Part shown: positions 50,482-59,235 of the stretch, piece after piece
How positions within the stretch are numbered: the stretch's first letter is position 1
Layout: the number at the start of each line of letters is the position of its first letter
NCBI GenBank assembly: GCA_003169975.1
Contig: PNAA01000025.1
Location: forward strand, 1 to 64,000
Direction: 5' to 3'
DNA: 64,000 nt
From: Spartobacteria bacterium
GTDB lineage: Bacteria > Verrucomicrobiota > Verrucomicrobiia > Chthoniobacterales > UBA10450
Position numbers and translations under genes: made by a program
The notes under the pieces: generated by a model
Seen by the model: only the letters and a program-made list of their open reading frames with translations
The model's database searches: none
Told to the model about the DNA's origin: nothing

Positions 50482-50775
50482 CCGCCGCGTCCGCTCATCG
50501 AAACCTACCGGACGCGCCGCGAGGAATTCATGGCGAATCCCGGCCCCGTCCGTATAGCGAACGGAGATCAGGTCGGAATCATTGATGCCATTGCGGTCGC
50601 GTCGTAATTTTCCCATGTCTGATTGTCCCTGTCCGATTTGCGTATTTCCATCATTTCATCGTTAACCACAACGAGGTTGTGGCGCCTCATTTTGAGGTTA
50701 GCCCAATTTGACAGGACGGCCGCAGATGAACGCTGCCGATTGATTCTACTAAGAGAGGTGGCACCCCTCGGCCGA
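50482..50775. other. Gap without a supported gene
   Basis: About 290 bases between the small membrane protein and the HAF-repeat gene. It is less GC-rich than its neighbours from about 50600 on. I see no tRNA, no convincing hairpin and no reading frame with coding character. It contains no exact copy of the dispersed 8-mer. Confidence 0.5.
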
Positions 50776-51687
50776 TCAGCGTCTGAAGCGAGCGATGAAT
50801 CCGTGGCTAACGCCGGTGATATCATAATAACTGCCGCAGACAAGTCCGTTGTTGTTGATTCCGTTCAATGTCGTCCCGAGCGCGTTGGGATAGTCGAAGG
50901 ACAGGAAGGCGTTCGGTGTTTTTATTACGAAACCGTGGTTCGCGTAATTGCTATCGTAGTATGTTCCCACCATCCAACCGCGGTCGTTAATTCCGCGTAC
51001 GTATGTTCCAAGCGCGCCAGGAAAATCGAGCGGGAATGTTAGATTCCCCAGCTCGTTTCGCAGAAAACCGTGAATATTCCCATCGCTTCCGTTTTCGTAG
51101 ATGCCCACAGTTTCGCGTGAAGCGTTGATCGCATAGGCAATGCAGAGGAGAGCTTCTGGGACATTGAAGCGGGTGATGTTTCCGCCGGCGTCGATAAAGG
51201 CTTGCGCGACCCCAGGCTCGCTCTGATACAAGCCGACAAAGTCACCTGCATCGTTGAGTCCTAAGACGGATGTCCCAAAGGCGCCATCAATGTCAAACTG
51301 CGTGAACGTTTTCTCTGACAAAAAATAGCCGTGGGAAGTCTCATCGCCGGTTTTATAAAAAGATCCGCAGACAGTTCGACCGGTGTTGATGTCGTCTGCC
51401 TCCGTATAATCGCCATCCCCGAATGCAATAATCGGAGGACTAAAGTTGCCGTTGCGGAACCGCACAAATCCGCGCGCCGCGCCGCCGGCGTCAAGATCAA
51501 TGTAAGAGCCGGCAACGTCACCGTTGTCGTTAATTCCCTCGGGGTTGGTGTAGTCTGTGACCGCGGGATAATCGAACGTTGCCAGGATTTCGATCGACGC
51601 CTCTGGCGCTTGAGCGTGCGACGTGAGAGTGCTCCCCAAAACAATAAAACTTGTCGTAAGGCAAGCAGATAAAATTTGGTGGCACAT
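50776..51687 (-). CDS. Secreted HAF-repeat-like protein
   Basis: An exported protein of about 303 residues with an N-terminal signal region (to about residue 27, ending SHAQA). The body is built of repeats of roughly 40-45 residues with the pattern FDYP/DI.GA.GT...GINDRG.VGTYYD....HGFV (for example DFPGALGTYVRGINDRG and SFDYPNALGTTLNGINNNG). This matches the 'HAF' extracellular repeat family. Function unknown. Start at ATG 51687 has GGAG six bases upstream. Base composition is lower in GC than neighbours and no dispersed 8-mer is present, both consistent with a recent arrival. Confidence 0.75.
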   Translation of the reverse strand: MCHQILSACLTTSFIVLGSTLTSHAQAPEASIEILATFDYPAVTDYTNPEGINDNGDVAGSYIDLDAGGAARGFVRFRNGNFSPPIIAFGDGDYTEADDINTGRTVCGSFYKTGDETSHGYFLSEKTFTQFDIDGAFGTSVLGLNDAGDFVGLYQSEPGVAQAFIDAGGNITRFNVPEALLCIAYAINASRETVGIYENGSDGNIHGFLRNELGNLTFPLDFPGALGTYVRGINDRGWMVGTYYDSNYANHGFVIKTPNAFLSFDYPNALGTTLNGINNNGLVCGSYYDITGVSHGFIARFRR

Positions 51688-51812
51688 GGGTTTCTCCAAG
51701 GTTGCCGAGCGATTTTGTGCTTTGATGTCGATCTCAACCTTCGTCCCGCCCGCAGGAGGTTGTCACGTTCAAATCCGATTCTTCGCCGCCGCGAGATGAA
51801 GTTCCTCGTGGA

Positions 51813-53318
51813 ATGAGTATCTTTCGCCCTCAGATGCTCCAGGAAGAATTATTCCCGCCGCGGCAACCGCCCTATCCGATGCACGAGTGCGGCATCTTCG
51901 CCGTCTGCGGCCACCCGAACGCCGCGGTCCTGACCTATTACGGCCTCTTCGCGCTCCAGCATCGTGGCCAGGAAAGCGCGGGCATCGTGACTTCGAACGG
52001 CCCCGGCTCAAGCTTCCTGCTGCATCGCGACATGGGACTCGTCTCGCAGGTTTTCGGGCCGGACGCACTGGAGCGCCTCAAAGGCTCGCGTGCCCTCGGT
52101 CACACCCGCTATTCCACCACCGGCTCGAGCACGTTGAAAAATGCACAGCCCTTCGTGGTCGATTGCTTTCGCGGGCAGCTCGCGATCGCGCACAACGGGA
52201 ACTTGATCAACGCCGACGTCCTGCGCGACGAGCTCGAGCGCAAGGGTTCGATCTTCCAGACCACCGCGGATAGCGAAATCATCCTCCATCTTCTCGCTCA
52301 GCCCTCAAATAATGGCGGCAACATCCTGACCGCGCTCCGCCGGATCGAGGGCGCGTTCTCGCTCATCATCATGAGCGAGCGCGAAATCATCGCGGTGCGC
52401 GACCCATTTGGTTTTCGGCCGCTGTCGTTAGGCAAGCTCGACGGCGCCTACATCCTCGCTTCCGAAAGCTGTGCCTTCGATCTCATCCATGCCGAGTTCA
52501 TCCGCGAAGTCGAGCCGGGTGAAGTCCTCATCATCAGCGAGGACGGCGTCCGCTCGGAATGGCCCTTCCGGGAAGAGAAGCCGGCCTTTTGCATGTTCGA
52601 GTATGTCTACTTCGCGCGACCCGACAGCATCATCGGCGGGGTGAACGTCGCGAAAGTGCGGACCGAGATGGGCCGCCGGCTGGCCCGGGAATTCCCGGTC
52701 GAGGCCGACATCGTCGTGCCCGTGCCCGATTCGGGGAATTACGCCGCGCTCGGTTTCGCGCACGAACTCAACATTCCCTATGAGCACGCCTTCGTCCGCA
52801 ACCACTACATCGGGCGCACCTTTCTTCAGCCGAGCCAGCTGATTCGCGACTTCGATGTGCGGGTCAAACTCAACCTGATCAAGGAAGCGGTCGAAGGAAA
52901 ACGGGTCGTGGTGGTGGATGACTCGATCGTTAGGGGAACGACCGCGCGCGCCCGCGTGGTCAACCTGCGCGAAGCCGGCGCGAAGGAAGTGCACATGCGT
53001 GTCAGCTGTCCGCCGCATCGCTTCGCCTGCCATTACGGGATCGATTTCCCGGACCCGGAAAAGCTGATCGCGAACCGGAAGACGATGCCGGAGATTTGCG
53101 AATACCTCGGGGTCGACAGTCTCGGCTACCTCGATCTCGAGGGCATGATCGAAGCGACCGGGAAACCGGCGAACAGTTTCTGCCTCGCCTGTTTTACGGG
53201 CAAATATCCGCTGCCGGTCGATCCCGAGCTGGACAAGTTCATCATGGAAAAGCGCGAAGCGCGCGCCAAAGCGCTCGCCGAAGAAGCGCAGCCGACCTTG
53301 TTCGCCGGGCTGAAGTAA
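51813..53318 (+). CDS. purF: Amidophosphoribosyltransferase
   Basis: First committed step of purine synthesis (PRPP plus glutamine to phosphoribosylamine). 501 residues. The N-terminal glutaminase begins HECGIFAV, with the nucleophile Cys about 25 exposed after propeptide removal, then LQHRGQESAGI. The PRPP loop is VVVVDDSIVRGTTARA. Cysteines in PAFCMFEYVYFARPDS, FACHYGIDFPD and FCLACFTGKYP match the 4Fe-4S ligands of the Bacillus subtilis type. Motif copies at 52425 (SLG) and, strikingly, at 52927 within the PRPP loop (codons for I-V-R-G). Confidence 0.96.
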   Translation: MSIFRPQMLQEELFPPRQPPYPMHECGIFAVCGHPNAAVLTYYGLFALQHRGQESAGIVTSNGPGSSFLLHRDMGLVSQVFGPDALERLKGSRALGHTRYSTTGSSTLKNAQPFVVDCFRGQLAIAHNGNLINADVLRDELERKGSIFQTTADSEIILHLLAQPSNNGGNILTALRRIEGAFSLIIMSEREIIAVRDPFGFRPLSLGKLDGAYILASESCAFDLIHAEFIREVEPGEVLIISEDGVRSEWPFREEKPAFCMFEYVYFARPDSIIGGVNVAKVRTEMGRRLAREFPVEADIVVPVPDSGNYAALGFAHELNIPYEHAFVRNHYIGRTFLQPSQLIRDFDVRVKLNLIKEAVEGKRVVVVDDSIVRGTTARARVVNLREAGAKEVHMRVSCPPHRFACHYGIDFPDPEKLIANRKTMPEICEYLGVDSLGYLDLEGMIEATGKPANSFCLACFTGKYPLPVDPELDKFIMEKREARAKALAEEAQPTLFAGLK

Positions 53319-53337
53319 TGCGGAGGGTACGCGACGG

Positions 53338-53429
53338 TTGTAGACGCCTCCCTCTGGGAGGCGCGAGAGAAGGTCCAGTTTGCAATGGCGACGCGACCCC
53401 TCGCGTTTCGCAGAGCGAAACGTCTACAG
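53338..53429. repeat. REPIN-like element directly before purM
   Basis: Outer arms TTGTAGACG and CGTCTACA enclose two hairpins, GCCTCCC-TCT-GGGAGGC (53346-53362) and CGTTTCGC-AGA-GCGAAACG (53404-53422). The spacer has GAGAAGGTCCAG and GCAATGGCGACG. The element ends four bases before the purM ATG, so it forms the leader of purM and may influence its translation. Confidence 0.8.
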
Positions 53430-53433
53430 AAGC

Positions 53434-54483
53434 ATGAAGAAAAAAGCCTACGCCCGCGCCGGCGTCGATGTTGATCTCGGGAACCGCCTGAAACGCAACA
53501 TTCACCGGCTCGTTAGGCAAACACACGGGCCGGAAGTGCTCGGCAAAATCGGCGGTTTCGGCGGACTCTTCGTGCCGAATTTTTCCGGGCTGCGCGAGCC
53601 GGTGCTCGTCTCGAGCGTCGACGGCGTCGGCACGAAGTTAAAGATCGCCTTCGCCCTCGATCGCCACGACACCGTCGGCGCCGACCTCGTCAATCACTGC
53701 ATCAACGACATCGCGGTTCTGGGCGCGAAGCCGCTCTTTTTTCTCGATTACATCGGGGCGGAGAAACTGGAGCCGCGGGTCTTCGCCCAAATCCTCCGCG
53801 GTTTTAGCAAAGCCTGCCGCGCGGGCGGGTGCGCCTTGATCGGGGGCGAGACGGCGCAAATGCCCGGGATGTATCGGCGGGGCGAATACGATCTCGCGGG
53901 CTGCATTGTCGGCGTGGTCGAGCGTGCGCGGATGATCGACGGTTCGCGGATCAGGCCGGGCGACGTGATTCTCGGGCTGCCGTCGAACGGCTTGCACACC
54001 AATGGCTATTCCCTGGCGCGGAAAATTTTCTTCGAGCAAATGCGCCTGCAGCCAGCAGCCCGGATTCCCGGCTTGCGCTTGTCGTTAGGGGAAGAGCTGC
54101 TCCGGACGCACCGCAACTACCAGCCATTGCTCGCTAAAGTGCCTCACGGAAAGCTGAAAGGTCTCGCTCATATCACCGGCGGCGGCTTGCTCGACAACCT
54201 GCCGCGCATTTTGCCGAAGACCTGCGATGCGGTGATCGAGACGGGAAGCTGGAAGGTGCCGCCCATTTTTCAAATCCTGCAGGAGCGCGGCCGGGTCGAT
54301 CGCGACGAGATGTATCAGGTCTTCAACATGGGGATCGGGATGGCGGCGGTGGTTTCGCCTAACGACGCGGCGTCTCTCGGAAAACTACTGCGCGCCAAAG
54401 TCATCGGCCGGATCGAGAGGGGCAAAGGCGCTGTCATCTTGAGCGAAGCGCAGCGGAGTCGAAAGATCCCGTCGCGCAACTAG
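53434..54483 (+). CDS. purM: Phosphoribosylformylglycinamidine cyclo-ligase
   Basis: AIR synthetase, 349 residues. Visible: YARAGVDVDLGN, VLVSSVDGVGTKLKIAF, GADLVNHCINDIAVLGAKPLFFLDYIG, GGCALIGGETAQMPGMY and the ITGGGLLDNLPRILP region. The last 18 or so residues (AVILSEAQRSRKIPSRN) are encoded by the beginning of a 125-bp inverted-repeat element, so the natural C-terminus was probably replaced by repeat insertion. Three motif copies: 53510 (V-R), 54082 (S-L-G), 54358 (P-N-D). Confidence 0.95.
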   Translation: MKKKAYARAGVDVDLGNRLKRNIHRLVRQTHGPEVLGKIGGFGGLFVPNFSGLREPVLVSSVDGVGTKLKIAFALDRHDTVGADLVNHCINDIAVLGAKPLFFLDYIGAEKLEPRVFAQILRGFSKACRAGGCALIGGETAQMPGMYRRGEYDLAGCIVGVVERARMIDGSRIRPGDVILGLPSNGLHTNGYSLARKIFFEQMRLQPAARIPGLRLSLGEELLRTHRNYQPLLAKVPHGKLKGLAHITGGGLLDNLPRILPKTCDAVIETGSWKVPPIFQILQERGRVDRDEMYQVFNMGIGMAAVVSPNDAASLGKLLRAKVIGRIERGKGAVILSEAQRSRKIPSRN

Positions 54484-54554
54484 CAAGTCTCCATCTGAAG
54501 CGGCAGCGAATCGTCAATATCACGGAATCCCTCGACGGTGGTCGGGATGACAGC
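54430..54554. repeat. 125-bp element with inverted ends GCTGTCATC/GATGACAGC
   Basis: The ends are perfect 9-bp inverted repeats. The left part reads GTCATCTTGAGCGAAGCGCA, the wording of a repeat widespread in bacterial genomes. The left 54 bases are translated as the purM C-terminus. No transposase is inside, so it is a non-autonomous (MITE- or REP-like) element. Confidence 0.75.
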
Positions 54555-54684
54555 CGGGAGCGCGCGCGCTTATTTTCCGCCGATGGAAAAACGCTCACTC
54601 GGCCGGACCGCTCCGCGCGCGACCAAAACAAGCGCGGTCGCTCGACAGCATGACCGGAGTGAACTAAAAGTCGAAACGCCAGCA

Positions 54685-54756
54685 GGGCGGTTAGCTCAGC
54701 GGTAGAGCGGCACGTTTACACCGTGTTGGTCGGGGGTTCGATCCCCTCACCGCCCA
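54685..54756 (+). tRNA. tRNA-Val (anticodon UAC)
   Basis: Cloverleaf elements are clear: acceptor GGGCGGT/ACCGCCC, D-arm TTAGCTCAGCGGTAGAGC, anticodon stem GCACG/CGTGT around loop TTTACAC, T-arm GGGGGTTCGATCCCC-type, discriminator A. Anticodon UAC reads valine GUA/GUG. CCA is not encoded. Confidence 0.95.
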
Positions 54757-54840
54757 CATCATTTCTGACACCGAAACTCTTCGCGTGCTCGCGACTTCTG
54801 GTCGGAGTTGCTGATTTGGAAGAGCCAAGTCACGGATTTG

Positions 54841-55308
54841 TTAATCGGAAACAGCTCGTGTCGGCAGGATGGCGAGCGCGATGAAACTTTGCACGACCTG
54901 GTCATCCTGGTTTTTCGTCAGGCTGCGATAGCGGATGAGTCCATAGCCGGGTTTTGATTTCGAAAGGCGCGCCTCAAGAATTTCAATCTCGACCCGAATG
55001 CGATCGCCGGGATGGACCGCCGCGGGCCAGCGCAGTTCGTCGATCGCCCGGCCGATGATCCCGCCCTCGACCTGCATCATATCAATGAAGAGCCGCATCG
55101 AAATCGCCGCCGTCTGCCAGCCGCTCGCGGCGAGCCCGCCAAGCAGACCTTTGTCCGTGGCGGCCGAATCGAGATGAATCGGTTGCGGATCGAACTGGCG
55201 CGCGAACTCGACGATCGCCTCGGCCGAGACGGTGCGGTTTGCGGAAACGAAACGGCTTCCGACGGGAAAATCTTCAAAAGTGCGTGCCACGCGGCACGAT
55301 CGGCGCAT
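54841..55308 (-). CDS. MaoC-like dehydratase
   Basis: A hot-dog-fold protein of 155 residues. It has FEDFPVGSRFVSANRTVSAEAIVEFARQFDPQPIHLD, where the Asp and His of FDPQPIHLD are the hydratase-type catalytic pair, followed by GLAASGWQTAAISMRL and WPAAVHPGDRIRVEIEI. Likely an R-specific enoyl-CoA hydratase or a related acyl-CoA enzyme; substrate unknown. It is divergent from the deaminase gene, with a motif copy between them. Confidence 0.85.
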   Translation of the reverse strand: MRRSCRVARTFEDFPVGSRFVSANRTVSAEAIVEFARQFDPQPIHLDSAATDKGLLGGLAASGWQTAAISMRLFIDMMQVEGGIIGRAIDELRWPAAVHPGDRIRVEIEILEARLSKSKPGYGLIRYRSLTKNQDDQVVQSFIALAILPTRAVSD

Positions 55309-55338
55309 TGCCGTGAAACGCGCAAGGTGTAAGCTGCG

Positions 55339-55346
55339 CCTAACGA
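55339..55346 (-). repeat. CCTAACGA copy in a divergent promoter gap
   Basis: An exact intergenic copy of the dispersed 8-mer in the 44-base gap between the divergent MaoC-like and deaminase genes. It ends six bases before the deaminase ATG. Confidence 0.7.
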
Positions 55347-55352
55347 CATTGC

Positions 55353-55790
55353 ATGACCGAAAAGGAATTAATGGAGGCGGCCATCGCGCAGGCCCGGAAG
55401 AGCCTGAGCGAGGGCGGGATCCCGATCGGTTCCGCGCTTGCGCGGAACGGTCAGCTCCTCGCCGTCGGCCACAACAAGCGCGTGCAGGAAAGCGATCCGG
55501 TGACGCATGCGGAGATCGATTGCCTGCGCAACGCCGGGCGTATCGGCAGTTTTCGCGACACCGTTCTCTATTCGACCCTCATGCCGTGCTACCTCTGCAG
55601 CGGCGCGGTGGTGCAGTTCGGCATTCGCAGGGTGATCGTGGGCGAGAGTCGGACTTTTCCCGGCGGTCCGGAATTTATGCGCAGCCACGGGGTGGAAGTG
55701 ATCGATCTCGATCTCGCCGAATGCGTCGGGATGATGACACGTTTTATTGCGGCGAATCCCGAACTTTGGAACGAAGATATTGGTCGTTAG
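55353..55790 (+). CDS. Nucleoside/cytosine deaminase
   Basis: Zinc-dependent CDA-fold deaminase, 145 residues. Ligands are in DPVTHAEIDCLRNAG (His and catalytic Glu) and TLMPCYLCSGAVVQFGI (two Cys). The overall wording, IPIGSALARNGQLLAVGHNKRVQ and FPGGPEFMRSHGVEVIDL, is closest in my reading to yeast-type cytosine deaminase rather than TadA. The TAG stop lies inside a TCGTTAGG copy (55784-55791). Confidence 0.87.
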   Translation: MTEKELMEAAIAQARKSLSEGGIPIGSALARNGQLLAVGHNKRVQESDPVTHAEIDCLRNAGRIGSFRDTVLYSTLMPCYLCSGAVVQFGIRRVIVGESRTFPGGPEFMRSHGVEVIDLDLAECVGMMTRFIAANPELWNEDIGR

Positions 55791-55791
55791 G
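55784..55791 (+). repeat. TCGTTAGG copy forming the deaminase stop codon
   Basis: The deaminase gene ends ...GGT CGT TAG inside this copy. It is the only single (non-convergent) gene end in the window closed by the motif. Confidence 0.85.
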
Positions 55792-55907
55792 GAGAAGCAG
55801 TGCCGGCCGGTGAGGCGCGAATTGGCCCCTGGTCAATTTCGAGCTTGACCTCGCCCGGAAAGTTTAGGAGTCTGCGTCACGCGAAGTTTATTCGCTGAAA
55901 AAATAGA

Positions 55908-56570
55908 ATGAAATTATCCGCTTTGCTCTCCAGAATCGCTGTCGCGGTCCTGCTCGCTCTCGCCAGCAGCGCGCGGGCGGGGACACTGACCATCAATAAC
56001 GGTCCGAGTTTTCAGCCCGGCAGTTCGTTCACGGATAACGATATCACGGCCATTCTTCGGCACGATCCACCAGGAGTGATGGGTGACGTGGTGCGCCTCT
56101 TCGGCAATTCCATGGTGGCTCCGGCCGATGAAGTTCCTCGCATTCTTCTCGGAGGGAATTTCTCCGCCAATGCCGGGGACTTATTTTCGGTGATTTATGA
56201 TTTCACCGTCAATTTGAATAGCCCGACTCCGATCACCTTGACGCTCGGGGCGCAGACGATTGTCGCCGGTGTGCAGCAGACGTTTAATACTTTGATCACG
56301 CTAGCCCCGGGCTTGCAGCACTACCAAGGCCAGATCAGCGGTCCCCTTTTCAGCCTCGCAACCAGCGGCCTTTGGAAGGGGTACTTGTTTTTCAATTTTT
56401 CCGCTCCCGCTGGCGGCGCCGAGAATCCTGACCCGGGTAACCTGATTGTCAGGCTGCGGGCGGTCGATTACCGGTTGGCCTCGATTCCCGAACCTTCGTC
56501 GCTCGTTTTCCTCGGGATGGGAAGCACAGCGCTGGCGGTTTTCGCCCTGCGCCGTCGCCGGCTCGCCTGA
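55908..56570 (+). CDS. PEP-CTERM sorted exported protein
   Basis: A 220-residue secreted protein. The signal peptide covers about residues 1-24 (to SARA). The C-terminus has the PEP-CTERM tripartite signal: SIPEPSSLVFLGMGS, a hydrophobic helix, then RRRRLA. Such proteins are processed by an exosortase and usually exported with exopolysaccharide; no exosortase is in this window. The middle is a beta-rich domain of unknown type. It is preceded by about 120 bases without genes. Confidence 0.88.
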   Translation: MKLSALLSRIAVAVLLALASSARAGTLTINNGPSFQPGSSFTDNDITAILRHDPPGVMGDVVRLFGNSMVAPADEVPRILLGGNFSANAGDLFSVIYDFTVNLNSPTPITLTLGAQTIVAGVQQTFNTLITLAPGLQHYQGQISGPLFSLATSGLWKGYLFFNFSAPAGGAENPDPGNLIVRLRAVDYRLASIPEPSSLVFLGMGSTALAVFALRRRRLA

Positions 56571-56602
56571 CTTTCCGCGCCGCGCGTTGGCTGCCCGCGC
56601 GG

Positions 56603-57820
56603 TTAATCCGGGAACGGCACCTGCAGATCCAGATCGAGATGCAGCGCCTCCGCCAGTTCGGGATATTTCTGGGCCGCTTCGTGAAAGTAAAAGTCGTTTA
56701 CGCAAGAGGCGAAAAGACCCGGGGCGTTGCCCGCGCGCGCCTGCATGATGAGCTGCCGGGCTTCCTCGATGTGCCCTCCGCGGAGTTGCAACGCCGCCGC
56801 CGTCATCAGCCAATCGACGGGAAGGGGTCCGGCGGCTTGCTTTTCGGATAACTCCGCGTTGACCGCTGGTCCTTCCGCGGCTTCGATCCTCGCCATGCGG
56901 ATCTTGAATTGACAGACGGTCGCATCCTGGTCGTCGCGTGCGAGGAGGATCGCTTGTTCATAATGAGGAATCGATTGCGTCGGCTTGAGGTCGAGTCGCA
57001 GGGCCTCGCCCCAGTAATAATGATAGTCAGAAACAAAAGGCGCCGCAGTGGCGGCGGCTTCGAAGAAGCGTTCCGCTGCGGGCAGGTTGCGGTGCCGGAC
57101 GGCGATCAGTCCGCGATAAAAGTTCGCGGCCTCAATATTTTCCCCGAAAGCGATCGCGCGCTCGAAGCCCATATCCGCCGCGTCGAAATTGCGATGGTCG
57201 TAGAGGATTTTCCCGACCCGAAAGAGAATCCCGCGGTAACGAAGGTCCTGTCTTTTTGCGGCCATGAAACGCTCAGCCGCGTCCTCCCATTTGCCGGCGC
57301 GTTCGGCGACGAGCGCCTGCTTGATCAGCTCCTCCGCGGCAATTCCCGAATAACGGTCCGGCCCGCTTTCGTCCAACTTTGGCGCGTGTCTCGAAGCGAT
57401 TAGGTACTTCAGATAATTGAGTTTGGTCCCCCCATAGAAGGTCAGTCCGAGGAGCAGGATCGCGCCCAGGACCAGAATCGCCTGCTGCAACTCGATGACG
57501 CGCGAGGCGTTGTCAGCCTGCTCGATGGGGGCCGGGCCGCTCCCGGAGTCCTTCGTTTCGGCCGGTCGCGACCTCTGGGTTGGATTGGGTTCAGCCCGGG
57601 TCGTTGGCGCCAATTTCTCTGGAGGCCCGGGAGTGGGCGCGCTCTCCGGTTCCCTAACGGCGGCCGGGACCGGCAGGTGAGGCGCGGAGCGGGGTTGGTT
57701 GAGAAAACGTCGTTGCTCCGGAGTGAGGCCCCGCCGACGGCTGCCCGGCTGCTCCGAAACTGGACTGGGTTCCTCGTCGCCGCTCGATGATTCCGGCCCG
57801 CTCGATTCTTCGTTGGCCAT
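56603..57820 (-). CDS. TPR-like membrane-anchored protein
   Basis: A 405-residue protein. The first ~115 residues are rich in Pro, Ser and Glu and probably unstructured. One membrane helix follows (QQAILVLGAILLLGLTFYGG, about 118-137), and the rest is a helical tetratricopeptide-like solenoid (for example KWEDAAERFMAAKRQDLRY and NFDAADMGFERAIAFGENIEAANFYRG). Probably a scaffold exposed on one side of the membrane. A CCTAACGG variant of the dispersed motif lies at 57653. Confidence 0.7.
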   Translation of the reverse strand: MANEESSGPESSSGDEEPSPVSEQPGSRRRGLTPEQRRFLNQPRSAPHLPVPAAVREPESAPTPGPPEKLAPTTRAEPNPTQRSRPAETKDSGSGPAPIEQADNASRVIELQQAILVLGAILLLGLTFYGGTKLNYLKYLIASRHAPKLDESGPDRYSGIAAEELIKQALVAERAGKWEDAAERFMAAKRQDLRYRGILFRVGKILYDHRNFDAADMGFERAIAFGENIEAANFYRGLIAVRHRNLPAAERFFEAAATAAPFVSDYHYYWGEALRLDLKPTQSIPHYEQAILLARDDQDATVCQFKIRMARIEAAEGPAVNAELSEKQAAGPLPVDWLMTAAALQLRGGHIEEARQLIMQARAGNAPGLFASCVNDFYFHEAAQKYPELAEALHLDLDLQVPFPD

Positions 57821-57888
57821 AAATGCTCAGACTGCAGTGGGATCGAGCCAGCAAATTCCAGCGCGACCGGGGTGATGATGGGAGCGAA

Positions 57889-59079
57889 TCAGTCGTTCAG
57901 TCGATGATGTTTTTTCAACAATTCGCGGACTCGCTCGTGCGGCAGCGCTTCCACCTTATGCTCGTCGCGGCCAATCATGCTCTGATTATCGATCAGCGCG
58001 TTGACGATCGCTTCCTCGACGGCTTCGACCGTCGCCTCAAAGATGGGATCGAGGAGATCGTTAGGCACGGTTTGCACCGAGTGTGTCGGCCGTTCGGGAT
58101 TGGCCGCGCCGGGATTGGCGGTGGAAAAAGCGAGAAAGAGATCGCCCGACCCGTTACCCGAAACGCTGCCGGTGCGGGCCAGACCGAGGCTGGCGCGGCG
58201 GGCTAGACGTTTTAGTTGTCCCGGCAGAAGCGGCGCGTCGGTTGCGACCACGATGATGATTGAGCCCGTCTCCTTCGGATAAACCGAGCCTGGGATTTCT
58301 TTGCCTACCGGAACGCCGGCAATCGTCAGTTGCGGGCGACGCCCGCAATTCGCCTGAACGAGTGCGCCGACGGTGTAGCCGTGGCCGGGCTCAGCGCCCC
58401 CGGCATCAGGAGGGATCACGCGCGACGCGGTGCCAGTCCCGCCCTTGAACTCATAACAAATCATGCCGGTCCCGCCGCCGACGCTGCCTTCGGCGACCGG
58501 CCCGCCTTGCGCGGTATCGAGCGCGTGCGCGACGTCCTCCGGTTTCACATGGAATCCGTTGATGTCATTCAGCCAGCCGTCCCAGGTTTCGGCGACCACC
58601 GGCAGGCTCCACCAGTAACCGGTCTTATCCGCCGCGCCGTGCGCGAGGCGCCACGCGATGACCGCGTCGCGCGCCACGCCCACGCTATGGGTGTTGGTAA
58701 TAATGACCGGCCCCTCGAGAAAGCCGCTCTCTTCCACCCACGCGGTGCCGGTCATCTCTCCGTTGCCGTTCAAACTGAAAGTCCCGGCATAAACCGGATC
58801 GTTCAGCGAATCGTGGCCGCGTGGAATGATCGCGGTCACGCCGGTGCGGACCGGACCTTTGCCGACCTCGAGTTTTCCCTCGCCGCTGATCAAAGTCGTG
58901 AAGCCGACTTCGACTCCGGCGACGTCCGTGATCGCGTTGAGTTTTCCGGGCGTGCCGTCAAATGGAATGCCGAGCGCGCGGGCGCGAATGGTGGTCGTTT
59001 TCGGCGGGGCCGTTTGCGGCTTGCGGGCCTGGAGAGGCGGAGCGAGAAGAAGCGTTAAAAATACAGCGAAGAATTTCAT
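57889..59079 (-). CDS. P1 family peptidase (DmpA-like aminopeptidase)
   Basis: An exported N-terminal-nucleophile peptidase of about 396 residues; a signal peptide covers residues 1-18. Family regions: TDVAGVEVGFTTLI, the THSVGVARDAVI segment, GSVGGGTGMICYEFKGG, and the autocleavage site near GNGSGDLFLAFSTAN with the catalytic Ser. Members are D- or L-aminopeptidases such as DmpA and BapA. ATG 59079 has only an adjacent AAGGA, so the exact start is uncertain; the frame stays open upstream. The motif copy at 58058 is coded as P-N-D. Confidence 0.88.
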   Translation of the reverse strand: MKFFAVFLTLLLAPPLQARKPQTAPPKTTTIRARALGIPFDGTPGKLNAITDVAGVEVGFTTLISGEGKLEVGKGPVRTGVTAIIPRGHDSLNDPVYAGTFSLNGNGEMTGTAWVEESGFLEGPVIITNTHSVGVARDAVIAWRLAHGAADKTGYWWSLPVVAETWDGWLNDINGFHVKPEDVAHALDTAQGGPVAEGSVGGGTGMICYEFKGGTGTASRVIPPDAGGAEPGHGYTVGALVQANCGRRPQLTIAGVPVGKEIPGSVYPKETGSIIIVVATDAPLLPGQLKRLARRASLGLARTGSVSGNGSGDLFLAFSTANPGAANPERPTHSVQTVPNDLLDPIFEATVEAVEEAIVNALIDNQSMIGRDEHKVEALPHERVRELLKKHHRLND

Positions 59080-59235
59080 TCCTTCAGGACAATGGGCAGA
59101 TTTCTTCGCGATGAAAAGGAAGCGCTTTTGCGGAGGAGGAGACGAGACAGTGGCTTGACACTCCCAAAAGAAAAACTCAAGAATGCCCGGTTCCCAGAAA
59201 TGGCTCTTCGGACTTCGTTCAATTTTGATCGTCCC

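Noticed and set aside
55840-55875. TTGACC...TAGGAG as a sigma-70 promoter before the PEP-CTERM gene
   Set aside because: The -10 match is poor and verrucomicrobial promoter consensus is not something I can verify here.
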